A stretch of 64,000 bases of DNA from an uncultured Clostridia bacterium (GCA_934632155.1 CAKTXZ010000005.1:87225-151224), one strand, 5' to 3'. Counted from the first letter of the stretch, positions 1 to 8,707 are shown. Notes: generated by a model not told the origin, from the letters alone. Translations and numbers: made by a program.

Positions 1-17
1 GAGAGGTTGAAGCAAGC

Positions 18-2465
18 ATGAGCGATATTCAGGACCGGCTGCTGCCGGCAGACCTTGAAAAGGAAATGAAAACCTCCTTCATGGCGTACGCGATGGCGGT
101 CATTATCAACCGCGCGCTGCCCGATGTACGCGACGGCCTCAAGCCGGTGCATCGGCGCATCCTCTACGACATGAACGAGCTGGGCATGACCCCCGACAAG
201 CCCTTCCGAAAGTCCGCGCGTATCGTGGGCGATGTGCTGGGAAAGTTCCATCCCCACGGCGATTCGTCGGTGTACGACGCGATGGTGCGTCTGGCGCAGG
301 ATTTCTCCATCCGCTATATGCTGGTGGAGGGGCAGGGCAATTTCGGCTCGGTGGATGGCGACGGCGCGGCCGCCATGCGTTATACCGAGGCGCGCATGAG
401 CAAAATCTGCAATTATATGCTGGCGGATATCGACAAGGATACCGTTGATTTCATGCCCAACTTCGACGAAACGCTGATGCAGCCCAAGGTGCTGCCCTCG
501 CGCTTCCCGAACCTGCTGGTCAACGGCTCCTCGGGCATTGCGGTCGGCATGGCGACGAATATCCCGCCGCATAATCTGGGCGAGGTGATCGACGGCGCGA
601 TTTGCCTGATCGATAAGCCGGACGCGACGCTGGACGAGCTGATGGAGCATATTAAGGGCCCCGATTTCCCAACCGGCGGCGTGATTCTGGGGCGCGCGGG
701 CATTCGCGAGGCTTATCATACCGGCCGCGGCCGCATCGTCACCCGCGCCAAGAGCGAGATCGAGTCGCTGCCCAACGGGCGCGACCGCATCATTGTGACC
801 GAGATCCCCTATATGGTCAATAAGGCGCGGCTGGTGGAAAAAATTGCGGAGCTGGTGCATGAAAAGCGGCTGGAGGGCATTTCGGATATCCGCGACGAAT
901 CCGACCGTCACGGTATGCGCATTGTTATCGAGCTCAAGCGCGACGTGCAGCCGCAGGTGGTGCTCAATTTCCTGTATAAGCATACGCAGATGCAGGAAAC
1001 CTTTGGGGTGAACATGCTGGCGCTGGTGGACGGCCAGCCGCGGGTGCTGTCCCTGAGGGATATGCTGTATTACTACATCCTGCATCAGGAGGATGTGGTC
1101 ACGCGGCGCACAAGGTACGATCTGGACAAATCCCTCGCCCGCGCGCATATTCTGGAGGGCCTGCTCAAGGCGCTGGATCATATCGACGAGATTGTGCAGA
1201 TTATCCGCGCCAGCAAGGATTCCGCCGCCGCCAAGGCCGCCCTGATGGAGGGCTTCGATTTTACCGATAAGCAGGCGCAGGCGATTCTGGACATGCGCTT
1301 GGCGCGCCTGACCGGCTTGGAACGCGAAAAGCTGCTGGAGGAATACCACGAGCTGGAAAAGACCATCGCCTATCTGCAATCCCTGTTGGCGGACAAACAA
1401 AAGCTGCTGGGCGTTATCAAGGACGAGCTGACCGACATCAAAAACCGCTTCGGCGATCCGCGGCGGACGGAGCTTTCGACCGTGGACGGCGAAATCGATA
1501 TCGCCGACCTCATCGCCGTGGACGATATGGTGGTTACGCTGACGCACTTTGGCTACGTCAAGCGCCTGAGCAAATCCACCTATAAGGCGCAGAACCGCGG
1601 CGGCAAGGGCGTGGCCGCCATGACCACGCGCGAGGACGATTACGCCGAGAACATCCGCGTGGTCAATTCGCACGAGGACATCATGTTCTTTACCAATCAG
1701 GGGCGCGTTTATACCCTGACCTGCTTCCAGATTCCCGAGGCGGGCCGCACTGCGCGCGGCACGGCGATTGTCAACCTGCTGCAGCTGGCGCCGGGCGAGA
1801 AGGTGACCAACATGATTCCCGTGCCCGAGGACGCGGCGGGGCATTCGCTGATTATGGCGACGCGCGACGGCCTGATTAAGAAAACGGCGCTGGACGAATT
1901 TGAAAACCTGCGCAAGACGGGCCTGATTGCCATTGTCCTCAAGGAGGGCGACGAGCTGATCGGCGTGGAAATGTGCCGTGACGGCGACGAGCTGCTGCTG
2001 GGCTCCAAGAAGGGCAAGGCAATTCGCTTCAACGAATCGCATGTGCGCGCGATGGGGCGCGTCAGTCAGGGCGTGCGCAGCATGCGGCTGGAGCCGGGCG
2101 ACGAGGTGACAGACCTGTGCGTGATGGAGGAGGGCGCGTGCGTGCTCTCCATCACCGAGAACGGCTACGGCAAGCGAACCGATCCGGAGGCCTATCGCGA
2201 GACCGGCCGCGCCGGAAAGGGCGTAATCGCCATGGCGCTGACCGAAAAAACGGGCGATCTGGTTGCGCAGCTGATGGTGCATGACGATGAGGATATTCTC
2301 ATCATCACCGACGACGGCACCGTCATCCGCACGCCCGTCAGCGATATCCGCGTTTGCGGCCGCGCCACGCAGGGCGTGCGCCTGATGCGCGTGGGCGAGG
2401 GCAGCCGTATTGTGGGCGTCGCCCGCGCCGAGGCCGAGGAAGAGGACGAGGACAGCGAGGAGTGA
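18..2465 (+). CDS. gyrA: DNA gyrase subunit A
   Basis: Breakage-reunion subunit of gyrase, which introduces negative supercoils together with GyrB. The 815-residue length is normal. The active-site tyrosine is Tyr122 in 'AAMRYTEAR'. The quinolone-determining region reads HPHGDSSVYDAMV with Ser83 and Asp87 present, the residues found in quinolone-sensitive gyrases. A GyrA-box-like QNRGGKG near residue 525 identifies GyrA rather than ParC. The C-terminal beta-pinwheel ends in an acidic tail (EEEDEDSEE). The ATG follows GAGAGG. gyrB is not in the window and would be expected upstream. Confidence 0.98.
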   Translation: MSDIQDRLLPADLEKEMKTSFMAYAMAVIINRALPDVRDGLKPVHRRILYDMNELGMTPDKPFRKSARIVGDVLGKFHPHGDSSVYDAMVRLAQDFSIRYMLVEGQGNFGSVDGDGAAAMRYTEARMSKICNYMLADIDKDTVDFMPNFDETLMQPKVLPSRFPNLLVNGSSGIAVGMATNIPPHNLGEVIDGAICLIDKPDATLDELMEHIKGPDFPTGGVILGRAGIREAYHTGRGRIVTRAKSEIESLPNGRDRIIVTEIPYMVNKARLVEKIAELVHEKRLEGISDIRDESDRHGMRIVIELKRDVQPQVVLNFLYKHTQMQETFGVNMLALVDGQPRVLSLRDMLYYYILHQEDVVTRRTRYDLDKSLARAHILEGLLKALDHIDEIVQIIRASKDSAAAKAALMEGFDFTDKQAQAILDMRLARLTGLEREKLLEEYHELEKTIAYLQSLLADKQKLLGVIKDELTDIKNRFGDPRRTELSTVDGEIDIADLIAVDDMVVTLTHFGYVKRLSKSTYKAQNRGGKGVAAMTTREDDYAENIRVVNSHEDIMFFTNQGRVYTLTCFQIPEAGRTARGTAIVNLLQLAPGEKVTNMIPVPEDAAGHSLIMATRDGLIKKTALDEFENLRKTGLIAIVLKEGDELIGVEMCRDGDELLLGSKKGKAIRFNESHVRAMGRVSQGVRSMRLEPGDEVTDLCVMEEGACVLSITENGYGKRTDPEAYRETGRAGKGVIAMALTEKTGDLVAQLMVHDDEDILIITDDGTVIRTPVSDIRVCGRATQGVRLMRVGEGSRIVGVARAEAEEEDEDSEE

Positions 2466-2758
2466 GCATATGGCGGGGAAACCGCTTTGGAGGCAAAAGC
2501 GGTTCCCCCGCGCCCCCTCCGAAAACCGCATCAGGATGGAGGGAAATTTTAGGGCCTCCCTGACAGGCTTTTGGTGGCAGGGAAAACAATTCATTGCAAA
2601 CAGAATCACGAAAGCCAACCTGCCGCATGGAAGCCTCCGGCGCGGCGGATACTAAGGAAGCGCAATTCGAATTCTCAGCACAGCCTTTCCCAAAGGCGAG
2701 GGGCGCGGGTCGTTCTTTGCTCTGGCGAGAACGGCCCTTTCGTTTTGAAGGAGCATGC
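2466..2758 (+). other. Intergenic region gyrA-flippase with two hairpins
   Basis: No convincing gene lies here. A hairpin at 2475-2508 (GGGGAAACCGCTTT against AAAGCGGTTCCCC, one bulge) directly follows gyrA but has no T-run. A second hairpin with a T-rich tail lies just before the next gene and is listed separately. The reading frame of the next gene stays open back to 2594, but that part has no ribosome-binding site and no protein-like content. Confidence 0.6.
2707..2746 (+). terminator. Terminator or attenuator before the flippase gene
   Basis: GGGTCGTTCT pairs with AGAACGGCCC (10 pairs, one G-U) and is followed by TTTCGTTTT. The hairpin ends about 12 bases before the start codon of the flippase, so it could terminate gyrA read-through or attenuate the downstream operon. 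Confidence 0.5.
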
Positions 2759-4363
2759 ATGACACAGAAACAAAAATCACTGGTCGGCGGCGTATCCATT
2801 TTGGGCGCAGCCGGGCTGATCTGCAAGGTTGTCGGCGTGATTTACCGTATTCCGCTGGCCGCCTGCATCGGCGGCGAGGGGCTGGGGCTGTATTCGAAGG
2901 TGTTCCAGTCCTATAATCTGCTGCTTACGGTATCCTCTGCGGGTATTCCGGTAGCCATTTCGCGGATGGTCAGCCATTATGTTACGCTGGACGATCAACG
3001 CACGGCCAAGCAGATTTTTCGCGTTGCGCTCTGGGCGCTGGCGTCGCTGGGGCTGCTGGCGTCGCTGGTGATGGTGCTCTTGAGCGATCAGCTGGCCGCC
3101 TCCGTCGGCGCGCCGGAGATTAACGTGGGCTATGTCGCCATTGCGCCCAGCCTGCTGCTTGTGTGCGTGATGAGCGCGTTTCGGGGCTATTTGCAGGGGC
3201 ATCGACAGATGCTGCCCACCGCCGTGTCGCAATTGATCGAGCAGGTGGGCAAGCTGGCGGTTTCGCTGCCGTTGGCCGTGGCGGGCATGAACGCCAACGG
3301 CCCGGCCATGGGCGCGGCGGGGATGCTGCTGGGCACATCGGTGGGCGAGGGCGCGGCGCTGGCGTATATGGCGCTGGCCTATCGCGGGCGCAGGGCGGAA
3401 TACGCCGCGCTGCCGCAATGTGAAAACGGCGAAAGCATGACCAACGGCTTTGTCGGGAAGCGGCTGGCGGTGATCGCCATTCCCATCACGCTGGGGGCGT
3501 GCATCGTGCCGCTGGCCGGGTGGATCGACGGCTTTATGGTGACGCGCCTGATGGAGGCGGACGGCATGGCGCACGCCGAGGCGCTGACGCGCTACGGCCT
3601 GTACAGCAGCATTGTGCTGTCGCTGATTAACGTGCCCACCGCGCTGGCCATGGCCATGAGCACGAACCTTGTGCCGCACATATCGGCGGGCTGCGCGCGA
3701 AAGGATCGGGCGTATGTTGCGCGCGAAAGCCAGACGGGGCTGCGCATCGCCTCGGTGGTTGGCTTTCCGTGCGCCGTGGGCATGAGCCTGCTGGCGCGGC
3801 CGATCATTTACCTGCTGTTCATGGGCAAGCGCTATACGCCCGTGCAGCTGGATTTGGCGGGCGAAATACTGCAACTGAGCGCGCTGACCATTATCCTGTT
3901 TACGCAGGTGCAGGCGACCAGCGGCATCCTGCAGGGCTGCGGCAAGCAGCGCATTCCGATGTATACGCTGGCGGCGGGCGTGGCGTGCAAGATCGCGCTG
4001 AATTACCTGCTGATCGGTACGCCGGAGATCAATATTCACGGCGCGCCCATCGCGTCGCTGGCGTGCTATTTTGTCAGCATGACGCCGAACCTGTATTACG
4101 CGAAAAAACATGCCGGCTGCAGCCTGAACATGGGCGAGCTGCTGGCGCGTCCGCTGGGCGCGACGGCGCTGATGGGCGCCGCCGTATGGGCGCTCTGGCG
4201 CTTTCTGTTCGGCGACGCCGCGCTGCAGAGCCGGCTTTGGACTGCGGCGGGCGTGACGCTGTGCGTCGCGGCGGGCGTGGCGCTGTACGCGGTCGCGGCG
4301 TGGAAGCTGGGCGCAATCCGGCGGGAGGATCTGCCCGCGCGCCTGAGGAGGAAGAAAGCATGA
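2759..4363 (+). CDS. SpoVB/YabM-like polysaccharide flippase (MATE/MVF superfamily)
   Basis: Multi-spanning membrane protein of 534 residues with about 14 hydrophobic segments, of the family that flips lipid-linked oligosaccharides or peptidoglycan precursors (SpoVB, YabM, MurJ relatives). The N-terminus (VGGVSILGAAGLICKVVGVI) and the late motif NYLLIGTPEINIHGAPIA are typical. The start at 2759 is chosen for its GAAGGAG ribosome-binding site; the frame is open further upstream. Its stop overlaps the mazG start by 4 bases (ATGA). Gene order yabM-mazG(yabN)-rqcP(yabO) matches the Bacillus subtilis yab region, so YabM is the best analogue. The exact substrate cannot be read from sequence. Confidence 0.88.
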   Translation: MTQKQKSLVGGVSILGAAGLICKVVGVIYRIPLAACIGGEGLGLYSKVFQSYNLLLTVSSAGIPVAISRMVSHYVTLDDQRTAKQIFRVALWALASLGLLASLVMVLLSDQLAASVGAPEINVGYVAIAPSLLLVCVMSAFRGYLQGHRQMLPTAVSQLIEQVGKLAVSLPLAVAGMNANGPAMGAAGMLLGTSVGEGAALAYMALAYRGRRAEYAALPQCENGESMTNGFVGKRLAVIAIPITLGACIVPLAGWIDGFMVTRLMEADGMAHAEALTRYGLYSSIVLSLINVPTALAMAMSTNLVPHISAGCARKDRAYVARESQTGLRIASVVGFPCAVGMSLLARPIIYLLFMGKRYTPVQLDLAGEILQLSALTIILFTQVQATSGILQGCGKQRIPMYTLAAGVACKIALNYLLIGTPEINIHGAPIASLACYFVSMTPNLYYAKKHAGCSLNMGELLARPLGATALMGAAVWALWRFLFGDAALQSRLWTAAGVTLCVAAGVALYAVAAWKLGAIRREDLPARLRRKKA

Positions 4364-5781
4364 AGCCGATCACGGTAGTTTCGCTTGGCCCCGGTTCGCG
4401 CGCCTGCCTGACGCTGGGCGCGCTGGAGGCCATGGAAAAGGCGGAAAAGCTGATTTTGCGCACGGAAAAATGCGACGCGGCCGCATACCTGCGCGAAAAG
4501 GGGTTATCCTTTGAAACGTTGGACGCGCTGCATGAGGAATGCGAGGACTTTGACGAATTGACCGCGCGCGCGGCGGAGCATGTGCTGGCCGCCGCGCAGG
4601 GGGCTCGGGTATGCTACGCCGTGCTGGACGCGACGGCGGATGAAACCGTTGCGGCGCTGCGGGCGCGGGCGGAGGTTGAGGCGCTGCCCGGCGTGCCGCT
4701 CAGCGCGCCGCTGCTGGCTGCCGCACCGCAGGAAACAATCGAGATTCAGACGGCCAGCAGCCTGCAAATTACCGGAACGCAGAACCCGCTGCTGATTCTG
4801 GAGCTGGATTCCCAAATGCTCGCGGGCGACTGCAAGCTGCAGCTGCTTTCGTGGTATGACCCGGATCAGCCCGTTTTGTTCTTTGAGCCGGGCGAGGCGG
4901 CGTCGCGTAGCTTCGCGCGCATTCCGCTGAGCGAATTGGATCGGCGCAAGCGGTACGACCATACGTGCGCGGCGCTGCTGCCTGCCGTAGCGCTGACGGC
5001 GCGCAGGCGCTTTGATTTTTACGACCTTGTGCGCGTGCTGGCAATTCTGCGCGGCGAAAACGGCTGCCCGTGGGACAGGGAGCAGACGCACGACACCTTG
5101 AAGCAATACCTGATCGAGGAGGCCTACGAAACCGCCGCGGCGATCGCAGAGGAGGACTGGGCGCACGTGGCGGACGAGCTGGGCGACGTGCTGCTGCAGG
5201 TGGTCTTTCAGGCGAACATCGGCGCGCAGTACGGCACGTTTGAGCTTTCGGACGTTACGACGGCGATCTGCCGCAAGATGATTGCGCGGCACCGGCACAT
5301 TTTCGGCGACGATCAATGCGAAACGGCGGAGGCAGTGGCGGCGAACTGGGAGAAGATCAAAAAGGAAGAGCGCAACCAAAAGACGCAGGCGGAGGTGCTG
5401 CGGGGCGTGCCGCGCGGCTTGCCGCCGCTGATGCGGGCGCAGAAGGTGCAAAAGAAGGCGCGCGACGTGGGCTTTGACTGGGACGACCCGCGCGACGCGC
5501 TGGCCAAGGTGCATGAGGAAGCGGACGAGGTGCTTCAGGCGCTGGACGAGGGGGACGCGGCTCACCTGCGCGAGGAAATCGGCGATCTGTTCTTTGCCTG
5601 CGTCAACGCGGCGCGGCTGAGCGGCGTGGACGCCGAAACGGCGCTGCAGCAGGCGACAGAGAAGTTTTCAAGCCGCTTTGAAGCCATGGAAAATGCGATT
5701 TTGCAGGATGGAAAAACGTTGGAGGGCTTGACATTATCCGAAAAGGATGTATACTGGGAGAGTAGCAAAAAACGCCGGTAA
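4360..5781 (+). CDS. mazG: MazG nucleotide pyrophosphohydrolase with N-terminal tetrapyrrole methylase domain
   Basis: Two-domain YabN-type protein of 473 residues. Residues 1 to about 215 form a tetrapyrrole (corrin/porphyrin) methylase-like domain starting VSLGPGS. The remainder is a tandem MazG NTP pyrophosphohydrolase, with metal-binding EExxE at Glu255, Glu256 and Glu259, ExxxD at Glu273/Asp276 and the signature GCPWDREQTH. A second MazG lobe carries EEADEVL. MazG hydrolyses NTPs, including non-canonical ones, to NMP and PPi. The start is fixed by the 4-base ATGA overlap with the flippase. The methylase domain is fused in many Bacillota and its substrate is unknown. Confidence 0.95.
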   Translation: MKPITVVSLGPGSRACLTLGALEAMEKAEKLILRTEKCDAAAYLREKGLSFETLDALHEECEDFDELTARAAEHVLAAAQGARVCYAVLDATADETVAALRARAEVEALPGVPLSAPLLAAAPQETIEIQTASSLQITGTQNPLLILELDSQMLAGDCKLQLLSWYDPDQPVLFFEPGEAASRSFARIPLSELDRRKRYDHTCAALLPAVALTARRRFDFYDLVRVLAILRGENGCPWDREQTHDTLKQYLIEEAYETAAAIAEEDWAHVADELGDVLLQVVFQANIGAQYGTFELSDVTTAICRKMIARHRHIFGDDQCETAEAVAANWEKIKKEERNQKTQAEVLRGVPRGLPPLMRAQKVQKKARDVGFDWDDPRDALAKVHEEADEVLQALDEGDAAHLREEIGDLFFACVNAARLSGVDAETALQQATEKFSSRFEAMENAILQDGKTLEGLTLSEKDVYWESSKKRR

Positions 5782-5826
5782 GCGATTGCCGCAGCGTGTG
5801 TTATGGACAAAATAGGAGGTATTTTC

Positions 5827-6099
5827 ATGAACAAGTCTGAATTGATCGTTGCGCTGGCCCAGAAGGCCGAAATTTCCAAGAAGGACGCCGAAAAGGTAAT
5901 CGCTGCGTTTGTGGATGTCGTTACCGAAACGCTCAAGGCCGGCGATAAGGTTCAACTGGTTGGCTTTGGCACCTTCGAGAGCAAGGAACGCCCTGCCCGC
6001 ACTGCGCGTAATCCCCGCACCGGCGAGGAGATTGAAATCGCTGCCAGCAAGACCGCGTCCTTCAAGGCTGGCAAGGCGCTTAAGGATAGCATCAACTGA
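5827..6099 (+). CDS. hup: HU-family DNA-binding protein
   Basis: Nucleoid protein of 90 residues, the standard HU length. It has the dimerising N-terminus MNKSELI, the conserved GFGTFE, and the beta-arm RNPRTGEEI that enters the minor groove. The start is chosen at 5827 because TAGGAGGT lies 6 bases upstream; an in-frame ATG at 5803 would place the Shine-Dalgarno inside the gene. It sits between mazG and rqcP and is followed by a strong intrinsic terminator. Confidence 0.97.
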   Translation: MNKSELIVALAQKAEISKKDAEKVIAAFVDVVTETLKAGDKVQLVGFGTFESKERPARTARNPRTGEEIEIAASKTASFKAGKALKDSIN

Positions 6100-6110
6100 T
6101 TCGGACTTTC

Positions 6111-6143
6111 ATAAGCCGTGCCGTTGGGCGCGGCTTATTTTTT
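6111..6143 (+). terminator. Intrinsic terminator after hup
   Basis: ATAAGCCGTGCC pairs with GGCGCGGCTTAT over 12 positions (one G-U) around a 4-base loop, followed by five to six T. The stem lies between the hup stop and the rqcP ribosome-binding site, so it probably separates abundant HU mRNA from lower rqcP expression. Confidence 0.9.
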
Positions 6144-6166
6144 ACCGGCAGACGGAGGAAACGATC

Positions 6167-6442
6167 ATGCGTTTAGACAAGTATCTGAAGGTTTCCCGGA
6201 TTATTAAGCGCCGCACCATTGCGAAGGAGGCCTGCGACGGCGGCCGCGTTACGCTCAACGGCAGGGTGGCCAAGGCGGGCAGCGAGGTGAACGAGAACGA
6301 CGTAATGGAGATTCGCTTCGGCAACCGCGTCGGCCGCTACCAGATCACCGATGTGCGCGAGGTGGTGCGCAAGGAGAACGCCGCCGAAATGTATCGCGTG
6401 CTGGAGGAGGACGAGACGCTTCGCGCCCAGCGCGAGGAGTGA
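6167..6442 (+). CDS. rqcP: RqcP (YabO), S4-domain ribosome quality-control protein
   Basis: Small S4 RNA-binding protein of 91 residues. The S4 fold is seen in MRLDKYLKVSRIIKRRTIAKEAC, then GGRVTLNGRVAKAGSEV. In Bacillus subtilis RqcP/YabO binds stalled 50S subunits with RqcH and assists poly-alanine tailing of stuck nascent chains; the same role is inferred here from family and synteny (yabM-yabN-yabO). The start has GGAGGAAACG upstream. The C-terminal tail is acidic and arginine-rich. RqcH itself is not in the window. Confidence 0.92.
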   Translation: MRLDKYLKVSRIIKRRTIAKEACDGGRVTLNGRVAKAGSEVNENDVMEIRFGNRVGRYQITDVREVVRKENAAEMYRVLEEDETLRAQREE

Positions 6443-6574
6443 AAACGGGGAGAAGGCCGCTTTTTGGCATCGACCGCAGCAAAAGGCCGCCCCGAGGGAC
6501 GGCGGGACTGCGGACGGATTTTTCCTGCGTGAAGGCTGCGGACAGCTTTTTCCGGCAACGCCGAGCAGAATAAA

Positions 6575-6663
6575 AATGAAGGGGTTGTGACCCCTTCATT
6601 CATCCCCGGAGCTTTAACGAGGCTTTTGAGACAGACAAAATGAAGGGCTGTTCGCCCTTCATT
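6575..6663 (+). repeat. Intergenic palindromic element, two partial copies
   Basis: Two perfect 10-bp hairpins, AATGAAGGGG/CCCCTTCATT (6575-6600) and AATGAAGGGC/GCCCTTCATT (6639-6663), flank a linker (6601-6636) reading CATCCCCGGAGC, then ACGAGGCTTTTGAGACAGAC. The second hairpin is followed by GCATCCCG. The same layout, hairpin then CATCCCG then a CTTTTTTGACAG-like core, recurs at 26818, 30424 and 34296. The hairpins could also act as terminators between rqcP and the convergent thiT. Confidence 0.6.
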
Positions 6664-6684
6664 GCATCCCGTAAGCGCGCCTTC

Positions 6685-7449
6685 TTACTTGGACTTCAGC
6701 ACCCGCAGAACAGGCTTTGCCACTATCAGCGCCAACAGCAGGCAGATGAGGGTGTCGGGAATCAGATAGAGACCGTTATAAACCATGGAGTAGAGCAGCG
6801 GCGTGCTGAAATGCCACGAACCGATGACCAGCTCCTCCACGGGAGTATCCGCCACCCACATCAGCCCGGCCAGAATGGCGCAGACCGCGCGGCCCAGCGC
6901 GGCGACGGGAATGGACAGGTACAGCCACTTATCGCTCTTGCGATAGGCGATACCGGCCAAGCCGATGGCCGCGAAGGCCAGCAGATAATCCAGCAGGAAC
7001 TGCCACACGTTCAGGAACCAGCCGCCCTGCAGATATTGCAGCGCGCCGTAGGTCAGGCCGGCCAGCAGGCCGGGGCCCACGCCGAAGGCAGCGGAGAAGA
7101 GCATCAGGGGCAGCATGCTGCCCGGCGTGATGCTGCCGCCGGTGGGCATGCGGTACAGCCGGAAGCAGGAGAGCACGTAGGACAGCGCGATGGACAGCGC
7201 GGCGTAGGCGACGGTCTTGGCCGACCATTGCCTGCGCGTGCGGCCGATGACCAGCAGGATGATGCCCAGCAGCACCAGCACGCCCAGAATAATGCCGGTT
7301 CTGCCGGAGATTTCGGTGAACTTCTCCACCAGCTCCTGCGCCCATGTCGGGGCGGCCTCGGCCCGCTCGACAGCCTGTTCCACCGTTTCGACGGCCGCCG
7401 TGGCTTCGGGAGCCGCTTCGGCCAGAGCCGACGTCAGGAAAAGATTCAT
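6685..7449 (-). CDS. thiT: ThiT-like thiamine ECF transporter substrate-binding component
   Basis: Membrane S-component of an energy-coupling-factor transporter for thiamine, 254 residues. About 85 N-terminal residues form an unusual leader: a signal-like segment, an Ala/Glu-rich stretch and one transmembrane helix (GIILGVLVLLGIILLVIG). The YuaJ/ThiT fold with six helices follows, including SYVLSCFRLYRMPTGGSITPGSMLP and the GWFLNVWQFLLDYLLAF region near the ligand pocket. Substrate assignment is supported by the TPP riboswitch directly upstream. The start at 7449 has GGGAGGAATGTACC. The shared EcfA/EcfT module is not in the window. The extra N-terminal helix is atypical for ThiT. Confidence 0.9.
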   Translation of the reverse strand: MNLFLTSALAEAAPEATAAVETVEQAVERAEAAPTWAQELVEKFTEISGRTGIILGVLVLLGIILLVIGRTRRQWSAKTVAYAALSIALSYVLSCFRLYRMPTGGSITPGSMLPLMLFSAAFGVGPGLLAGLTYGALQYLQGGWFLNVWQFLLDYLLAFAAIGLAGIAYRKSDKWLYLSIPVAALGRAVCAILAGLMWVADTPVEELVIGSWHFSTPLLYSMVYNGLYLIPDTLICLLLALIVAKPVLRVLKSK

Positions 7450-7480
7450 GGTACATTCCTCCCTTTCTGTGGCATCCGGC

Positions 7481-7511
7481 AAACAAAAACCCACACGCCA
7501 TGGCATGTGGG
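7481..7511 (-). terminator. Riboswitch expression-platform terminator of thiT
   Basis: On the minus strand CCCACATGCCA pairs with TGGCGTGTGGG and is followed by TTTTTGTTT. It lies between the TPP aptamer and the thiT ribosome-binding site, so it is the likely TPP-induced terminator. Confidence 0.85.
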
Positions 7512-7540
7512 AAACGGTTTGTGCGCGGGAAGCCCGCGCG

Positions 7541-7620
7541 CCGCTTCCCTTCGGTAGGATGATCTACAGCAGGTTCTAAGGGTTCTCTCTCAGCCGCGCT
7601 GCGCGCGACGCCCCCAGCGG
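7541..7620 (-). promoter_or_regulatory. TPP riboswitch (THI element)
   Basis: Minus-strand leader of thiT with the conserved THI-box blocks GGCTGAGAG, ACCC, GAACCTG and a terminal ACCGAAGGGAAGCGG. The P1 stem pairs CCGCT (7616-7620) with AGCGG (7541-7545). It binds thiamine pyrophosphate in the family. An intrinsic terminator follows about 30 bases downstream, implying transcriptional control that switches thiT off when TPP is plentiful. Confidence 0.92.
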
Positions 7621-7632
7621 ATGCACGAGCGC

Positions 7633-7660
7633 ATTATAGCATACCGATGAAAATTGTCAA
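7633..7660 (-). promoter_or_regulatory. Sigma-A-type promoter of the thiT leader
   Basis: On the minus strand a consensus -35 TTGACA (7655-7660) is 16 bases from a consensus -10 TATAAT (7633-7638). The start site would fall about 10 bases before the aptamer. The -35 box abuts the plus-strand ribosome-binding site of the divergent yfbR gene. Confidence 0.85.
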
Positions 7661-7672
7661 GGAGAAATTCAG

Positions 7673-8257
7673 ATGGAGCATCACTTTTTTGCCTATATCA
7701 GCCGCATGAAGCTGATTCAGCGTTGGGGGCTGATGCGCAACACCATGCCGGAGAACGACATGGAGCATGCGCTGCAGGCCGCAATGGTTGCGCACGCGAT
7801 GGCGATTCTCGGCAACGTGCGCTATCAGCGCGCGTACAACGCCGAATATGTGATGGCGCTGGCGATGTATCACGACGCGTGCGAGGTCATCACCGGCGAT
7901 CTGCCCACGCCCATCAAGCACCATAACCCCGCGATCAAATCCGAATACGGCAAGCTGGAGGCCATGGCGGCGGAGAAGCTGCTGACCATGCTGCCCGAGG
8001 ACGTTCGCGCCGCCTATAGGCCGCTGATCGATCATGATGAAACCACGCCCGAATGGCGGCTGGTCAAGGCGGCGGACAGAATTTGCGCCTACATCAAGTG
8101 TCTGGAGGAGAAAAAATCGGGCAATCTGGAATTTGAACAGGCGCGAAAGACCGTGAAAAAGACCATCGACAGGATTGACCTGCCTGAGGTGCAGGACTTC
8201 ATGGCGGAGTTCGTGCCCGGCTTTTCCCTGACGCTGGACGAAATTTCGGGGGATTGA
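7673..8257 (+). CDS. yfbR: YfbR-like 5'-deoxynucleotidase (HD domain)
   Basis: Cytoplasmic HD-domain phosphohydrolase of 194 residues, the length of YfbR, which dephosphorylates deoxyribonucleoside 5'-monophosphates. The metal site is visible as DMEHALQAA, the His67-Asp68 pair in MYHDACEVITGD, and the late Asp in KAADRICAYIKCLEE. AGGAG lies 9 bases before the ATG. It opens an operon with dut (3-base gap), deoD and a DUF523 gene, suggesting deoxynucleotide salvage and dUTP control. Confidence 0.92.
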   Translation: MEHHFFAYISRMKLIQRWGLMRNTMPENDMEHALQAAMVAHAMAILGNVRYQRAYNAEYVMALAMYHDACEVITGDLPTPIKHHNPAIKSEYGKLEAMAAEKLLTMLPEDVRAAYRPLIDHDETTPEWRLVKAADRICAYIKCLEEKKSGNLEFEQARKTVKKTIDRIDLPEVQDFMAEFVPGFSLTLDEISGD

Positions 8258-8260
8258 GCC

Positions 8261-8686
8261 ATGAGGATACAGATTCGCTATCACGGCGATATGCAGCCGC
8301 TGGAAAAGCTGCCCAACGGGGATTGGATTGACCTGCGCGCGGCGGAAACGGTCACGCTGCGGCAGGGCGAATACCGCGCCGTTTCGCTGGGCGTATCGAT
8401 GAAGCTGCCGGCCGGATATGAGGCGCATGTCGCGCCGCGCAGCTCGACCTTCAAGCGCTGGGGCGTGCTGATGGTCAACGGCGTGGGCGTGATCGACGAA
8501 AGCTATTGCGGCGACGGCGATGTGTGGGCCTTCCCGGCGTATGCCGTGCGGGATACCGTGATCGAGAAGGGCGACCGCATTTGCCAGTTCCGCATCATGC
8601 AAAAAATGCCGCCCGTGACGCTGGAAGCCGTCGAGCGCCTGCAGGATCAGGACAGGGGCGGCGTGGGCTCGACGGGCGCAAAATAA
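8261..8686 (+). CDS. dut: dUTP pyrophosphatase (dUTPase)
   Basis: Trimeric dUTPase converting dUTP to dUMP and PPi, 141 residues. All five family motifs can be followed: I WIDLRA, II PRSST, III GVIDESYCGD with the catalytic Asp, IV DRICQFRI, and V GGVGSTG. Motif I has WID where AYD or GYD is usual. It starts 3 bases after yfbR, so the two are co-translated. It supplies dUMP for thymidylate synthesis and keeps uracil out of DNA. Confidence 0.95.
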   Translation: MRIQIRYHGDMQPLEKLPNGDWIDLRAAETVTLRQGEYRAVSLGVSMKLPAGYEAHVAPRSSTFKRWGVLMVNGVGVIDESYCGDGDVWAFPAYAVRDTVIEKGDRICQFRIMQKMPPVTLEAVERLQDQDRGGVGSTGAK

Positions 8687-8707
8687 ACATACAGGAGGAA
8701 TGATTGC

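Noticed and set aside
2594..2758. N-terminal extension of the flippase
   Set aside because: The frame is open but the peptide is not membrane-like and the ribosome-binding site fits the start at 2759.
2777..4111. Minus-strand frame across the flippase gene
   Set aside because: Composition (Arg/His/Gln-rich) is typical of antisense in GC-rich genes; the plus strand is a clear membrane protein.
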